A stretch of 22,998 nucleotides of DNA from assembly GCA_041608535.1 (NCBI GenBank), contig JBFISM010000048.1, positions 1-22,998 on the forward strand, in the 5' to 3' direction. This document shows positions 7,251 through 14,760 of the stretch, piece by piece. The DNA is from JBFISM01 sp041608535. GTDB lineage: Bacteria > Actinomycetota > Acidimicrobiia > Spongiisociales > UBA5794. A model generated the notes under the pieces. That model did not search any database. It saw only the letters and a program-made list of their open reading frames with translations, and had not been told where the DNA came from. How positions within the stretch are numbered: the first letter of the stretch is position 1; the number at the start of each line of letters is the position of its first letter. Both the position numbers and the translations under genes were made by a program.

Positions 7251-7820
7251 TCATCCGCCGGCGGTCACCTGAATGATGAGCAGCGAGCGACGGGCATGCT
7301 CGGCAACCGGAAACTCAGGGTCCATGGCGCGTCGCAGGGCGAGCCCGTGAAGTGTCGCCAGGAGCGTCTCCGCCTCCGACTCAGCGTGCTCGCGAGTCAT
7401 CGATGGGTGCTCGCGGGCGATCGCATCGCCAAAGCGGCGCACCCGCTCGGCGTGGTGATGCAGTACTCGCTGGCGAATGACGTCGTCGGTCATGGCTCCG
7501 GTGACGGCGATGTGGAGGTAGATGCGCGAGAAGGAAGAGTTGGCTTCGGCGAACGTGATGAAGGCCTCGATCAGCTCATCGAGTGTGTCGCGTCCCTCAC
7601 GGTCCGGATCGGGATCGAGCGATACGAGAGACTCCCGGACGACACGGATGATCGCCTCCTCTTTGGTTCCGAACAGGTTGTAGAAGCTGCCGGCGCGTAT
7701 GCCCGCCCGGTCGCAGATCGCCTTGAGCGTCGTTCCCTCGAAGCCGACTTCGGACAGCAGGTGACGGGTAGCCTCGAGGATCTTCGCCTCGGTCTTCAGA
7801 CCGGCCTTGTAACGAGCCAT
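7251..7820 (-). CDS. TetR/AcrR family transcriptional regulator
   Basis: Protein of 189 residues. The N-terminal DNA-binding domain is typical: KILEATRHLLSEVGFEGTT then the helix-turn-helix TLKAICDRAGIRAGSFYNLF (residues 31-50) and GTKEEAI. The rest is the helical ligand-binding and dimer domain. ATG 7820 is chosen because MARYKAGLKTEAKILEA is the usual short lead into the domain and a G-rich stretch lies upstream. An open frame to 7979 exists, but it would run through the operator-like palindrome. The gene is divergent from an acyl-CoA dehydrogenase gene, so it probably represses fatty acyl-CoA metabolism and itself, with an acyl-CoA as a likely ligand. That is inference from the arrangement. 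Confidence 0.92.
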   Translation of the reverse strand: MARYKAGLKTEAKILEATRHLLSEVGFEGTTLKAICDRAGIRAGSFYNLFGTKEEAIIRVVRESLVSLDPDPDREGRDTLDELIEAFITFAEANSSFSRIYLHIAVTGAMTDDVIRQRVLHHHAERVRRFGDAIAREHPSMTREHAESEAETLLATLHGLALRRAMDPEFPVAEHARRSLLIIQVTAGG

Positions 7821-7876
7821 CTCCGTCCCCCCTTCTCGGAACCGGTGTGGACGGTAGCGGTATTCGCCCCCTACGC

Positions 7877-7919
7877 CCACAGAATGGGTCGAACGGGAGT
7901 CCACAGAATGAGTCGAACG
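7877..7919. repeat. Two 19-base direct repeats, 24-base period
   Basis: CCACAGAATGRGTCGAACG occurs at 7877-7895 and 7901-7919 with one difference. The pair lies between the TetR start and the palindrome, in the probable leader of the tetR transcript. They may be regulator sites or a small tandem duplication. Confidence 0.6.
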
Positions 7920-7933
7920 CCGGTGTTGGTGAG

Positions 7934-7961
7934 GCAAATCTGAATATATACTCAAATTTGC
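7934..7961. promoter_or_regulatory. Operator-like palindrome overlapping -10 boxes of tetR and the acyl-CoA dehydrogenase gene
   Basis: GCAAATCTGA and TCAAATTTGC are inverted arms (9 of 10 positions match) around an 8-base AT-rich centre. It is the only strongly AT-rich stretch in this divergent region. A TATACT at 7947-7952 could be the plus-strand -10 box, and the complement of 7943-7948 reads TATATT for the minus strand, so a bound TetR dimer would block both promoters. Position, symmetry and length suit a TetR operator; binding itself is inferred. Confidence 0.6.
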
Positions 7962-8028
7962 TGCGTCCCCCAGCACCACTGCGATTGGCAGGGTACGGAT
8001 GACGAGGCGATCAGAAGGGGCACAGGAC

Positions 8029-9867
8029 GTGACAGACAGCCCATCCCGGCACTACAAGTCGAACTTGCGAGACCTCGAGTTCAACCTGTTCGAGGTCAGC
8101 GATCTCTCCCAGCATCTCGGGGCTGCAGCGTTTCCGAACCTGGACCGTGATACGGCCGGCGACCTCGTGCGCGAGGTGGACAGGATGGCCCGTGAGGAGT
8201 TCGCCGCGAGCTTCGTCGAGGCCGATCGCAATCCGCCGCAACTGGTCGATGGAGATGTGGAGCTCAGTCCAGGCGTGAAGCGGAGCCTCGATGCGTATTA
8301 CGACGGGGGTTGGCACCTCCTCGGTGTGCCCGAAGAGCTCGGTGGCTTCGGTGCTCCGGCCCAGGTGCGTTGGGCAGCGACCGAGTTGCTGGTCGGCGCC
8401 AATCCGGCGACCTATCTGTTCGTGTCCGGTGGTCTGATGGCAGTCGTGATTGGTTTGCTGGGCACGCCGCAGCAACGTGAGCAGTGGGCGTTGCCGATGA
8501 TCGATCGGCGTTGGGGTGGGACGATGGTGCTCACCGAGCCCGATGCCGGCTCCGATGTCGGCGCCGGGACCACCAAGGCGATCGAGATCGAACCGGCCGT
8601 GCCCGGTGAGAGCGGCGGGCTCTATCACATCGAAGGCGTCAAACGCTTCATCACATCCGGCGAACAGGACTACTCGGAGAACATCGTCCACCTGGTGCTC
8701 GCCCGGCGGGAGGGCGGCGAGCCCGGCACCAAGGGCCTGTCGATGTTCATCGTGCCCAAGTTCCTCCGCAACGAGGACGGCACCCTTGGTCAACGCAACG
8801 GTGTCGTCGCCACCAATCTCGAGGACAAGATGGGCATCAAGTCGTCCACCACGACCGAGCTGACCTTCGGCATGGACCGACCCTGTGTGGGCTATCTCGT
8901 GGGTGGGGTGCACGACGGTATCCGCCAGATGTTCAAAGTCATCGAAGAAGCGCGACTGCTCATCGGGGCGAAGTCGATGGCAACGCTGTCCACCGGCTAC
9001 CTCAACGCGCTCGAGTACGCCAAGGAGCGCGTGCAATCGGCCGATCTGACCACCATGACGGTCAAGACGTCGCCCCGCGTGCGGATCATCCGTCATCCCG
9101 ACGTGCGGCGCATGCTCATGCTCCAGAAGGCGTACGCCGAGGGGCTGCGGGCCCTGATGTTCTACACGGCGTGGGCCATCGATCAGGAGACGATCGATCC
9201 TTCCGACGACCACTGGATGCGCCTCAGCGATCTGCTACTACCCCTCCTGAAGGGCTACGCCTCGGAGAAGGCATACGAGCTGCTCGGTCAGTCGCTCCAG
9301 GTGTTCGGTGGGTCCGGGTTCACCCGGGATTATCCGATCGAGCAGTACATCCGCGATGTCAAGATCGACTCGCTGTACGAAGGTACGACCGGAATCCAGG
9401 CGCTCGACCTGTTCTTCCGCAAGATCGCTCGTGATCAGGGCAAGACGCTTGCCCGGCTCACCGAGGACATTCTGGAGCTGGTGAAAGGCGGCGCGGACAC
9501 CTTCGACGTGGAGCGCTCCCTTCTCGGCACGGCGCTCGATGATGTACGTGCCCACGTCGGCACGATGGTGGAACACGCCATGGCATCGACGGAGGACCCA
9601 CCGGAGATATACAAGACCGGACTCCATGCCAATGCACTCCTCGAGTCGCTTGCCGAGGTGGTCATCGGATGGCTTCTCCTCCGGCACGCCGAGATCGCAG
9701 ATGCGGCTCTGCCGTCGGCGAGCGATTCCGATCGTGCGTTCTACGAAGGCAAGGTGGCCTCCGCCCGATTCTTCGCCCGCCACGTCCTCCCCGGGGTCGG
9801 GGTGCGTCGCGCCGCTGCCGAGGCCGAGGACGGGTCGCTGATGGCGCTGTCCGAGGAGGCTTTCTAG
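8029..9867 (+). CDS. fadE5: Acyl-CoA dehydrogenase, FadE5-like (about 610 residues)
   Basis: FAD enzyme for the first step of fatty acyl-CoA beta-oxidation. It matches mycobacterial FadE5 closely in what I recall: an N-terminal HYKSNLRDLEFNLFEV, VEADRNPP, MVLTEPDAGSDVGA, VKRFITSGEQD, GTKGLSMFIVPKF, NGVVATNLEDKMGIK, HPDVRRMLMLQKAYAEGLRAL, QVFGGSGFTRDYPIEQYIRD and the catalytic glutamate in SLYEGTTGIQ (Glu451 from this start). The C-terminal helical extension ending in SEEAF is also typical, so it is full length. I prefer GTG 8029, with AGAAGGGG 8 bases before it and only a few residues before HYKSN; ATG 7999 would add ten residues. Long-chain acyl-CoA is the likely substrate. A TetR gene lies divergent, and a hairpin follows the stop. 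Confidence 0.93.
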   Translation: MTDSPSRHYKSNLRDLEFNLFEVSDLSQHLGAAAFPNLDRDTAGDLVREVDRMAREEFAASFVEADRNPPQLVDGDVELSPGVKRSLDAYYDGGWHLLGVPEELGGFGAPAQVRWAATELLVGANPATYLFVSGGLMAVVIGLLGTPQQREQWALPMIDRRWGGTMVLTEPDAGSDVGAGTTKAIEIEPAVPGESGGLYHIEGVKRFITSGEQDYSENIVHLVLARREGGEPGTKGLSMFIVPKFLRNEDGTLGQRNGVVATNLEDKMGIKSSTTTELTFGMDRPCVGYLVGGVHDGIRQMFKVIEEARLLIGAKSMATLSTGYLNALEYAKERVQSADLTTMTVKTSPRVRIIRHPDVRRMLMLQKAYAEGLRALMFYTAWAIDQETIDPSDDHWMRLSDLLLPLLKGYASEKAYELLGQSLQVFGGSGFTRDYPIEQYIRDVKIDSLYEGTTGIQALDLFFRKIARDQGKTLARLTEDILELVKGGADTFDVERSLLGTALDDVRAHVGTMVEHAMASTEDPPEIYKTGLHANALLESLAEVVIGWLLLRHAEIADAALPSASDSDRAFYEGKVASARFFARHVLPGVGVRRAAAEAEDGSLMALSEEAF

Positions 9868-9889
9868 CCGCTTTCGGCTACACACGAAC

Positions 9890-9920
9890 GTGAGGGAGCG
9901 CCGTGATGACGCTCCCTCAC
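9890..9920. terminator. Strong hairpin after the acyl-CoA dehydrogenase gene
   Basis: GTGAGGGAGCG (9890-9900) and CGCTCCCTCAC (9910-9920) form a perfect 11-base stem with a 9-base loop, 22 bases after the stop. There is no T-tract, so it may be a weak or factor-assisted terminator. It also sits at the 3' end of the minus-strand gene run and could serve both directions. Confidence 0.5.
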
Positions 9921-9994
9921 CTGTATCCCGTGGCTGAAGTGGTGGAACCATCCACGGTCACCGCACGGACTTCCCGGTAGGTAGGAAGGTCCAT
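9917..9994 (-). CDS. Possible small ORF (25 residues), unconfirmed
   Basis: An ATG at 9994 is preceded on the minus strand by GAGGGG at a 5-base spacing, an unusually good ribosome site for this window. The peptide begins MDLPTYREVR and ends TTSATGYR; I recognise no family. It lies 125 bases after the last GTPase gene, and its stop is inside the hairpin at 9890-9920. The same DNA folds well (arms 9962-9974 and 9984-9997), so the ribosome-site match may be chance within a structured RNA or spacer. Confidence 0.22.
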   Translation of the reverse strand: MDLPTYREVRAVTVDGSTTSATGYR

Positions 9995-10119
9995 GCGTTC
10001 CCCTCTGCCCCGGTGGATGCCGTAACCCGGTGTCGGATACCCGATTCTTCCGGCGCGAAGCCCAACCTCGCATGAAGACGGGGTGACAGCTCACCGAGGC
10101 GTCGGGCGGCTCGAATCGG
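9921..10119. other. Gene-poor, foldable spacer between convergent genes
   Basis: About 200 bases without a convincing gene apart from the doubtful small ORF. Visible structure: a GTGGA/TCCAC stem at 9942-9955; a 12-pair stem of 9962-9974 with 9984-9997, having one mismatch and one bulge; and a GGTGA/TCACC stem at 10082-10095. I could not match it to tmRNA, RNase P RNA, SRP RNA or a riboswitch I know. Confidence 0.4.
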
Positions 10120-11694
10120 TCAGGTCCGTCCGGCGACGAAGTCGAGCTCGGAGTCGAGCCGGCGCCACCGCTCGACGGCGGTGACCGTGGGTTCGATGAC
10201 ATGCTCATCGGCAACCCGGCGCAGCTCATCACGGATGGCGGCGTGAATCCGGCTTGCCCTGCGTCGGGAGCCGGCCGCGGCGAGGAGACCGATCACCCAG
10301 GTGGCGATGAGCCCGGCGCCGAGGCCACCCAAGACCAGGAGCGTGGGAATCGGCCAGCCGCGGTACTCGGGTGTGAAACTGTCGCTGGGAACACGAAGCC
10401 AATCGAGCAGCCACAGCCCCACCAGCCACACCGCTCCGGCCAACGCCGCGGCGCCCAAGACGCTCTGCACCACGGCGGCGGCGCCCCACCAGCGCGGCTC
10501 CGTCGTCCCCCGACCGACGACGGTCGTGACCGCCGCGCGGACAGCTGGGATCAGCTCGGCACGTTCGCTGCCGGTCGCCCGCCGCACCTTGCGCTGCCAC
10601 GCCGCCGGAGCGCCTTCCGACACCTCATCGGCGAGCGACTTCAAGGCGAGGTCCAGACGTGCCTCGTCGATCGGTGCCGCCGTTGGTTTACCCGTCTCGT
10701 CCGTTCCCGTCAGTCGTGACAGCGGATTGCGGCGGAGCCGCCTGATCCAGCGGGTGAACGGCCACCCAGTTCGCAACGTGGCGCGATGGCGGTACCCCTC
10801 GCCGACCACGTCTCCGAGCCCGCGTGATCCCGCCGCCTCGGCCAAGCCGTCTACGAGCGTGGTGACGTCACGGCTCCCGGGCGGCTCGAGGCGGACCGAA
10901 CGCAGCGGTTGCAGGGCGTCGACCGCAGAGACGAGATCGGCGTCGATCCGATCGAGCGCCGTGCGACGTCCGGCGATTCGTTGCGCCAACAGCTCGCTGA
11001 GCTGGTCCAGCCCGGCGGTCGACACGGTGGATGTGGACAGGATCGCCGGGTCGTCGATGCCGTCGGAGTCGAGCAAACGCAGTAAGTCGCCCTGCAGCCG
11101 TTCCAGTTCGCCGGGTGAGAGGAGATCCGACTGGTGGAGGAGGAAGACCATCACGTCGGCGTGTTTCGCCAGCGGTGCGAGATAGCGCTCGTGGAGGATC
11201 TGGTCCGCATACTTCTGCGGATCGACCACCCAGATCAGCAGGTCGACGATCTGGACGAAGCGGTCGACCTGCATACGGTGGGTGACCTCGACCGAATCGT
11301 GATCCGGGAGATCGATGAGCACCAAGCCGTCGAGCGCCCCGGCATCGGCAACACGGTGACGGTGGCGGATGCCGAGCCAGTCGAGCAGTGCGTCGGCATC
11401 GTGATCCCCGAACACGGCGCTCTGTGCTTCGGCAGTCGTGGGGCGTCGGACACCCGTAGCCGCAACCGGCTCGCCGACGATTGCGTTGAACAGGGACGAT
11501 TTGCCACTCCCAGTGGCACCGGCCAGCGCTACGACTGTGAAACCCGTACCGTGGCGCAGCCGCCCGGTGGCATTGGCGATCACCTGCCGCACAGATGTCG
11601 TGACGGACTCGGGAAGCACCCCCTCGCCTACATCCACCACGTCCGCCAGGGTCTCCAACCGAGCCGTCAGCACGGTGTCCGGCCGGTCGGTCAC
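10120..11694 (-). CDS. Membrane-associated dynamin-like/YfjP-type GTPase
   Basis: Protein of 524 residues. The GTP-binding domain has the P-loop GATGSGKSS (residues 59-67), a switch threonine region RRPTTAEAQ, the G3 motif as DLPDHDS (128-134) and HQSD (187-190) where NKxD is expected. Two membrane segments follow at about 402-433 and 449-475, and the C-terminus is a charged helix. The layout suits a GTPase that works at the inner membrane, as bacterial dynamin-like or YfjP proteins do. It starts with GTG 11694, whose bases overlap the stop of the upstream GTPase gene (GTGA), so the two are made together and may act as a hetero-oligomer. Partner and process are unknown. Confidence 0.85.
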   Translation of the reverse strand: MTDRPDTVLTARLETLADVVDVGEGVLPESVTTSVRQVIANATGRLRHGTGFTVVALAGATGSGKSSLFNAIVGEPVAATGVRRPTTAEAQSAVFGDHDADALLDWLGIRHRHRVADAGALDGLVLIDLPDHDSVEVTHRMQVDRFVQIVDLLIWVVDPQKYADQILHERYLAPLAKHADVMVFLLHQSDLLSPGELERLQGDLLRLLDSDGIDDPAILSTSTVSTAGLDQLSELLAQRIAGRRTALDRIDADLVSAVDALQPLRSVRLEPPGSRDVTTLVDGLAEAAGSRGLGDVVGEGYRHRATLRTGWPFTRWIRRLRRNPLSRLTGTDETGKPTAAPIDEARLDLALKSLADEVSEGAPAAWQRKVRRATGSERAELIPAVRAAVTTVVGRGTTEPRWWGAAAVVQSVLGAAALAGAVWLVGLWLLDWLRVPSDSFTPEYRGWPIPTLLVLGGLGAGLIATWVIGLLAAAGSRRRASRIHAAIRDELRRVADEHVIEPTVTAVERWRRLDSELDFVAGRT

Positions 11695-13382
11695 GATGCC
11701 GTCTCCGCCACAGATCCGGCCAGACCCCGCAAGGTCTCTGCGGTCGCCGCAGTTGGACCCCCGGCCAGCCGTTCCGTGAAGCGATCCGATTCGATCGCCA
11801 GCAATGTCTCGATGCGCTCCATCAAGTCGGTGTGCGCCTGCCGCGCCAGATCGCGCACGGCGTTCTCACCGAAGATGGCAGTGAGCAGAGCCTGGCTGAC
11901 CGTTGCCGTCCCACCGGCGACGGCGACCTCGCCGCCGGTGATGCCCCCGGTGTGGGCGAACAGCACCACCATGAGGGAGACTCCGATGGTGTTGATGCCG
12001 AGCGACAGAGTGCGTGCCGCGAGGCGTTTTCCCTCGGACTGCTGGCGAACGAGACCCAGCACGTGATCTTGCCATGCCGCAATCGTCCGTTCCGTCTCGC
12101 TGCGCAGTGTCGGTGAAGGGCGGGCGAGCGTCCGTGCGTCCTCCCCGAGAAAGAAGCGCCCGCCGGGGGTGCGCTCCCACATGTCGACGGTGCGGTCGGC
12201 TGCGGCATCGGCTGCATCGACGATCGCCGCCGCCAGGCTGGAGCGCAGCTCGCCCTGGACTTCCGCAGTCGCAGTCGAGCCTCCCACGAAGATCGACCGC
12301 ATGCCGTCGCGAAGCCGGGCGATTCCGCCTTGGAGAGCCGTCATCAGCTGGCCGCCACCGACGTACTCTTGCCACCGCGAGAGCACTTCTTGGCGGAGCA
12401 GGGTGCCGTGCTCGAGCCGGTTCGTGATCGTCGCCAGGGCTTGCGAATACTGCTGTTGCACTGTCGTCGCCAGCGTTGCGATCGCCGCAGCTTCGTGCTC
12501 CAGACCATCGACGATGACGTCCACCCGCCCCGGGATCGATGCGAGTGCGCCTTCGATCGTGTCCCGAACCAGCTTGCGGCGTTTGGCGGCGTCGGCAGCC
12601 AGATCGAGCAACCACCACCTGATCCCCGAGATGTGGCTCTCCGGTATCCGATCGTCGTGGAGCACGGCTTCGGGGATGGGAAAGACGTGGATGGCGCCGA
12701 GCCCGTTGGCTTCGAGCATCTGGCGGAAGTGGGAGACGACGTCCTGTTCCCCTCCGGTGGGGATGCGATTGACGACGGCACCGACGGCGATGGCACGTTC
12801 CTGCGCCATGGCGAGGTACTCCCAAGGCACCGCATCGGCATATCGAGCGGCGGTGGTGACGAAGATCCACAAATCGGCCGCCCCGAGCAGCTGTGCCGCC
12901 AGTTCGTGGTTGGCCACCTCGACAGAGTCGATGTCGGGCGTGTCGAGAATCGCCAGCCCCTCCACCATCGAGTCGACGGTCACTATGCGGAGTCCGTGAC
13001 CAGTCACCGCAGTCCCACTGACTCGGGGGAGGTCGGGGAGCACCCCCCCGCCGAGAAACCAGGATTCGTCGTTGGGATGACACACCAGCACCGGGGTGCG
13101 CGTGGTCGGGCGCAGCAGACCCGATGGCGTCACCGTGGCCCCGACCAACGAGTTCGTGATCGTCGATTTGCCGGCTCCCGTCGAGCCTCCGATCCCTGCG
13201 AGCAATGGTGCTTCCAGATTGGCGAGCCGAGGCAGCAAGTAGTCGTCGATCTGGTTCGCCAGCTCGTCGATGAGACGTTGCGTGGTCCCCGATCCATCGA
13301 CGACCGGGCCGCGTGGCGCAGTACGCAACGCATCGCGCAACGCAGCGAGTCGTGCCGTGGATGTCTCCGGTTCCCAGGCCAT
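11691..13382 (-). CDS. Dynamin-like GTPase, partner of the downstream GTPase
   Basis: Protein of 563 residues. P-loop GGSTGAGKST (residues 65-74), RPTTRTPVLV as the switch I region, G3 as DTPDID (147-152) and NRIP (205-208) in place of NKxD. A long helical middle (about 280-450) could form the stalk of a dynamin-like protein. A hydrophobic stretch at about 458-504 (GINTIGVSLMVVLFAHTGG and a following segment) is a likely membrane hairpin or paddle, and a helical tail follows. It differs from its neighbour in length and in the position of membrane parts, so the pair is not a simple duplication. The gene begins 12 bases after the nitroreductase gene on the same strand. Confidence 0.86.
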   Translation of the reverse strand: MAWEPETSTARLAALRDALRTAPRGPVVDGSGTTQRLIDELANQIDDYLLPRLANLEAPLLAGIGGSTGAGKSTITNSLVGATVTPSGLLRPTTRTPVLVCHPNDESWFLGGGVLPDLPRVSGTAVTGHGLRIVTVDSMVEGLAILDTPDIDSVEVANHELAAQLLGAADLWIFVTTAARYADAVPWEYLAMAQERAIAVGAVVNRIPTGGEQDVVSHFRQMLEANGLGAIHVFPIPEAVLHDDRIPESHISGIRWWLLDLAADAAKRRKLVRDTIEGALASIPGRVDVIVDGLEHEAAAIATLATTVQQQYSQALATITNRLEHGTLLRQEVLSRWQEYVGGGQLMTALQGGIARLRDGMRSIFVGGSTATAEVQGELRSSLAAAIVDAADAAADRTVDMWERTPGGRFFLGEDARTLARPSPTLRSETERTIAAWQDHVLGLVRQQSEGKRLAARTLSLGINTIGVSLMVVLFAHTGGITGGEVAVAGGTATVSQALLTAIFGENAVRDLARQAHTDLMERIETLLAIESDRFTERLAGGPTAATAETLRGLAGSVAETAS

Positions 13383-13394
13383 GGGTCAATGAGA

Positions 13395-14009
13395 CTAGGA
13401 CTCGGCCGGCTCTTCCTCGGGGAACGTCGTCTCGATCCCGGGTGCGGTCCACCTGCTGGCGACATCGTGGAGCTGCGCTCGGCGGCGCTCGGTGGGTGGC
13501 TCGACTGCCGAGCCGATGTAGACGAACCCGATGATGTCATCGGTTGGGTCGTGTCCCAGCGCCCGCTTGACCTCCGGGTCGTAGGCCGGCCATTCGGTGA
13601 TCCATTGTGCGACGTAGCCGAGGGCGTGGGCGGCATGGAGCAGGTTCTGGCACACGGCTCCCCCCGACAGAAACTGCTCCATGACCGGAATCTTCGGGTG
13701 ATCCGGCTGCAGCCGGTTGCTCACCACCACCAGGGTGGGGGCGCGTTGCGGCCGCAGCCGCTCCGTTTCGAGCTCCTCGGCGGTGGCGCCGGGGTTCGCC
13801 GCGGCAAAGGCGTCGGCGAACACGTTGCCGAGTGCGGCTTGCCCTTCTTTGTCGAGGACTTGGACACGCCAGGGAAAGAGCTTGCCATGATCCGGGACCC
13901 GAATCCCGGCGCGCACGATCGTCACCTCCTCTGCCGACGTCGGCCCCGGCTCGGTCATCAGCCGAACCACCGCGGAGCGGCGGGTCAGCAACAGCTCGAG
14001 GGCATCCAT
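13395..14009 (-). CDS. Nitroreductase family protein, YdjA-like
   Basis: FMN-dependent oxidoreductase of 204 residues. LLLTRRSAVVRL (residues 6-17) gives the RRS flavin-phosphate contact. APDHG-like VPDHGKLFPWRV (38-49) is the hallmark of the small YdjA subgroup. GGAVCQNLLHAAHALGYVAQW is the dimer and flavin helix, and IGFVYIG the last core strand. These enzymes use NAD(P)H to reduce nitro compounds in vitro; the natural substrate is rarely known. The ATG at 14009 is chosen because the family motif starts a few residues later; the frame stays open upstream, but into the neighbouring gene. It lies 11 bases after the zinc-ribbon gene and 12 before the GTPase gene. Confidence 0.9.
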   Translation of the reverse strand: MDALELLLTRRSAVVRLMTEPGPTSAEEVTIVRAGIRVPDHGKLFPWRVQVLDKEGQAALGNVFADAFAAANPGATAEELETERLRPQRAPTLVVVSNRLQPDHPKIPVMEQFLSGGAVCQNLLHAAHALGYVAQWITEWPAYDPEVKRALGHDPTDDIIGFVYIGSAVEPPTERRRAQLHDVASRWTAPGIETTFPEEEPAES

Positions 14010-14020
14010 GGCGGCGGAGG

Positions 14021-14704
14021 CTACTCCGGGCCCGTTGCGAAGAGACCGGTGGGATCGCTGCGGTAGTCGTCGATGCTCACGCCGGCGAGGCGGCACGACG
14101 CCGGCCCCAGCAGGTTGGCGTGGACCCCGACCACCGCCCCCTCCACGCTGGCAATGGCGACCCAGCTGTGGGGGCCCGCGAGGGCACGCCACTCCATGGG
14201 GTGGCCATCCACGATCAGCGTCAGCGGGTCCCACGACGCCGTGGGGTCTTGAGCATCGAACGTGGCCCGCAGCGGGGCCGTGGCGTCGGCGCCGTCTCGG
14301 TAGAGGTTTTGGGCCAGCGACGTAGCAGTGTGATTCCAGGCATGCTCCCCGACGGAGATCTCGACCGACACCGAGGCAGCTTCGAGATCAGCCGGACCAT
14401 GAGCCAGCGTGACCGACGTGAGCCGGTCGTCGTGATACCCCCAGCCACGCAGCCAGCGGGCTCCTTCCCAACCCGCATCGAGGCCGTACACCTGGAACGT
14501 GCAGTCGGAGAAGACCTGAATGCGTCGCCGGGCGCTTCGCTGCCGGTCGGCCGTGCGCCTCTGGTGTGAGCTGCGGCCTGCCGTGAGCGGGCGCGAGGAG
14601 AAGCCCAGCTCACACTCCGGGCACGCTCCCTCGTCCTGCGCCAGTACCTGCGGGGCGATGACGGCTCCACACCGTGGACAGAGGTGACCGCGATTGGCTT
14701 CCAT
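14021..14704 (-). CDS. Zinc-ribbon protein of unknown function
   Basis: Protein of 227 residues that I do not recognise. Residues 9-31 are a zinc ribbon of two CPxC knuckles (CPRC at 9-12, CPEC at 28-31). A basic linker rich in Arg follows (about 40-63). The rest (64-227) looks like a beta-rich globular domain with many Trp and His residues, for example ARWLRGWGYHDD and WDPLTLIVDGHPMEW. No signal peptide or membrane segment is seen. ATG 14704 is selected because the ribbon starts just after it; the frame continues upstream through the ppsR region without similarity. It lies 56 bases downstream of ppsR and 11 upstream of the nitroreductase gene. Confidence 0.7.
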   Translation of the reverse strand: MEANRGHLCPRCGAVIAPQVLAQDEGACPECELGFSSRPLTAGRSSHQRRTADRQRSARRRIQVFSDCTFQVYGLDAGWEGARWLRGWGYHDDRLTSVTLAHGPADLEAASVSVEISVGEHAWNHTATSLAQNLYRDGADATAPLRATFDAQDPTASWDPLTLIVDGHPMEWRALAGPHSWVAIASVEGAVVGVHANLLGPASCRLAGVSIDDYRSDPTGLFATGPE

Positions 14705-14760
14705 GCTGCGGATGCTACGCCGGGACTTCCGCCGTTCCTCGACGGGACGAATGCGGTCGG

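Noticed and set aside
10107..10123. GGTCAGGTCCG segment resembling the SRP RNA core
   Set aside because: The essential GGAAGCAGCC part and the closing stem are missing, and it runs into the end of the GTPase gene.
12330..14066. Plus-strand open frame of 578 codons
   Set aside because: It is antisense to the dynamin-like GTPase and nitroreductase genes, whose motifs are clear, and its product has no recognisable domain.
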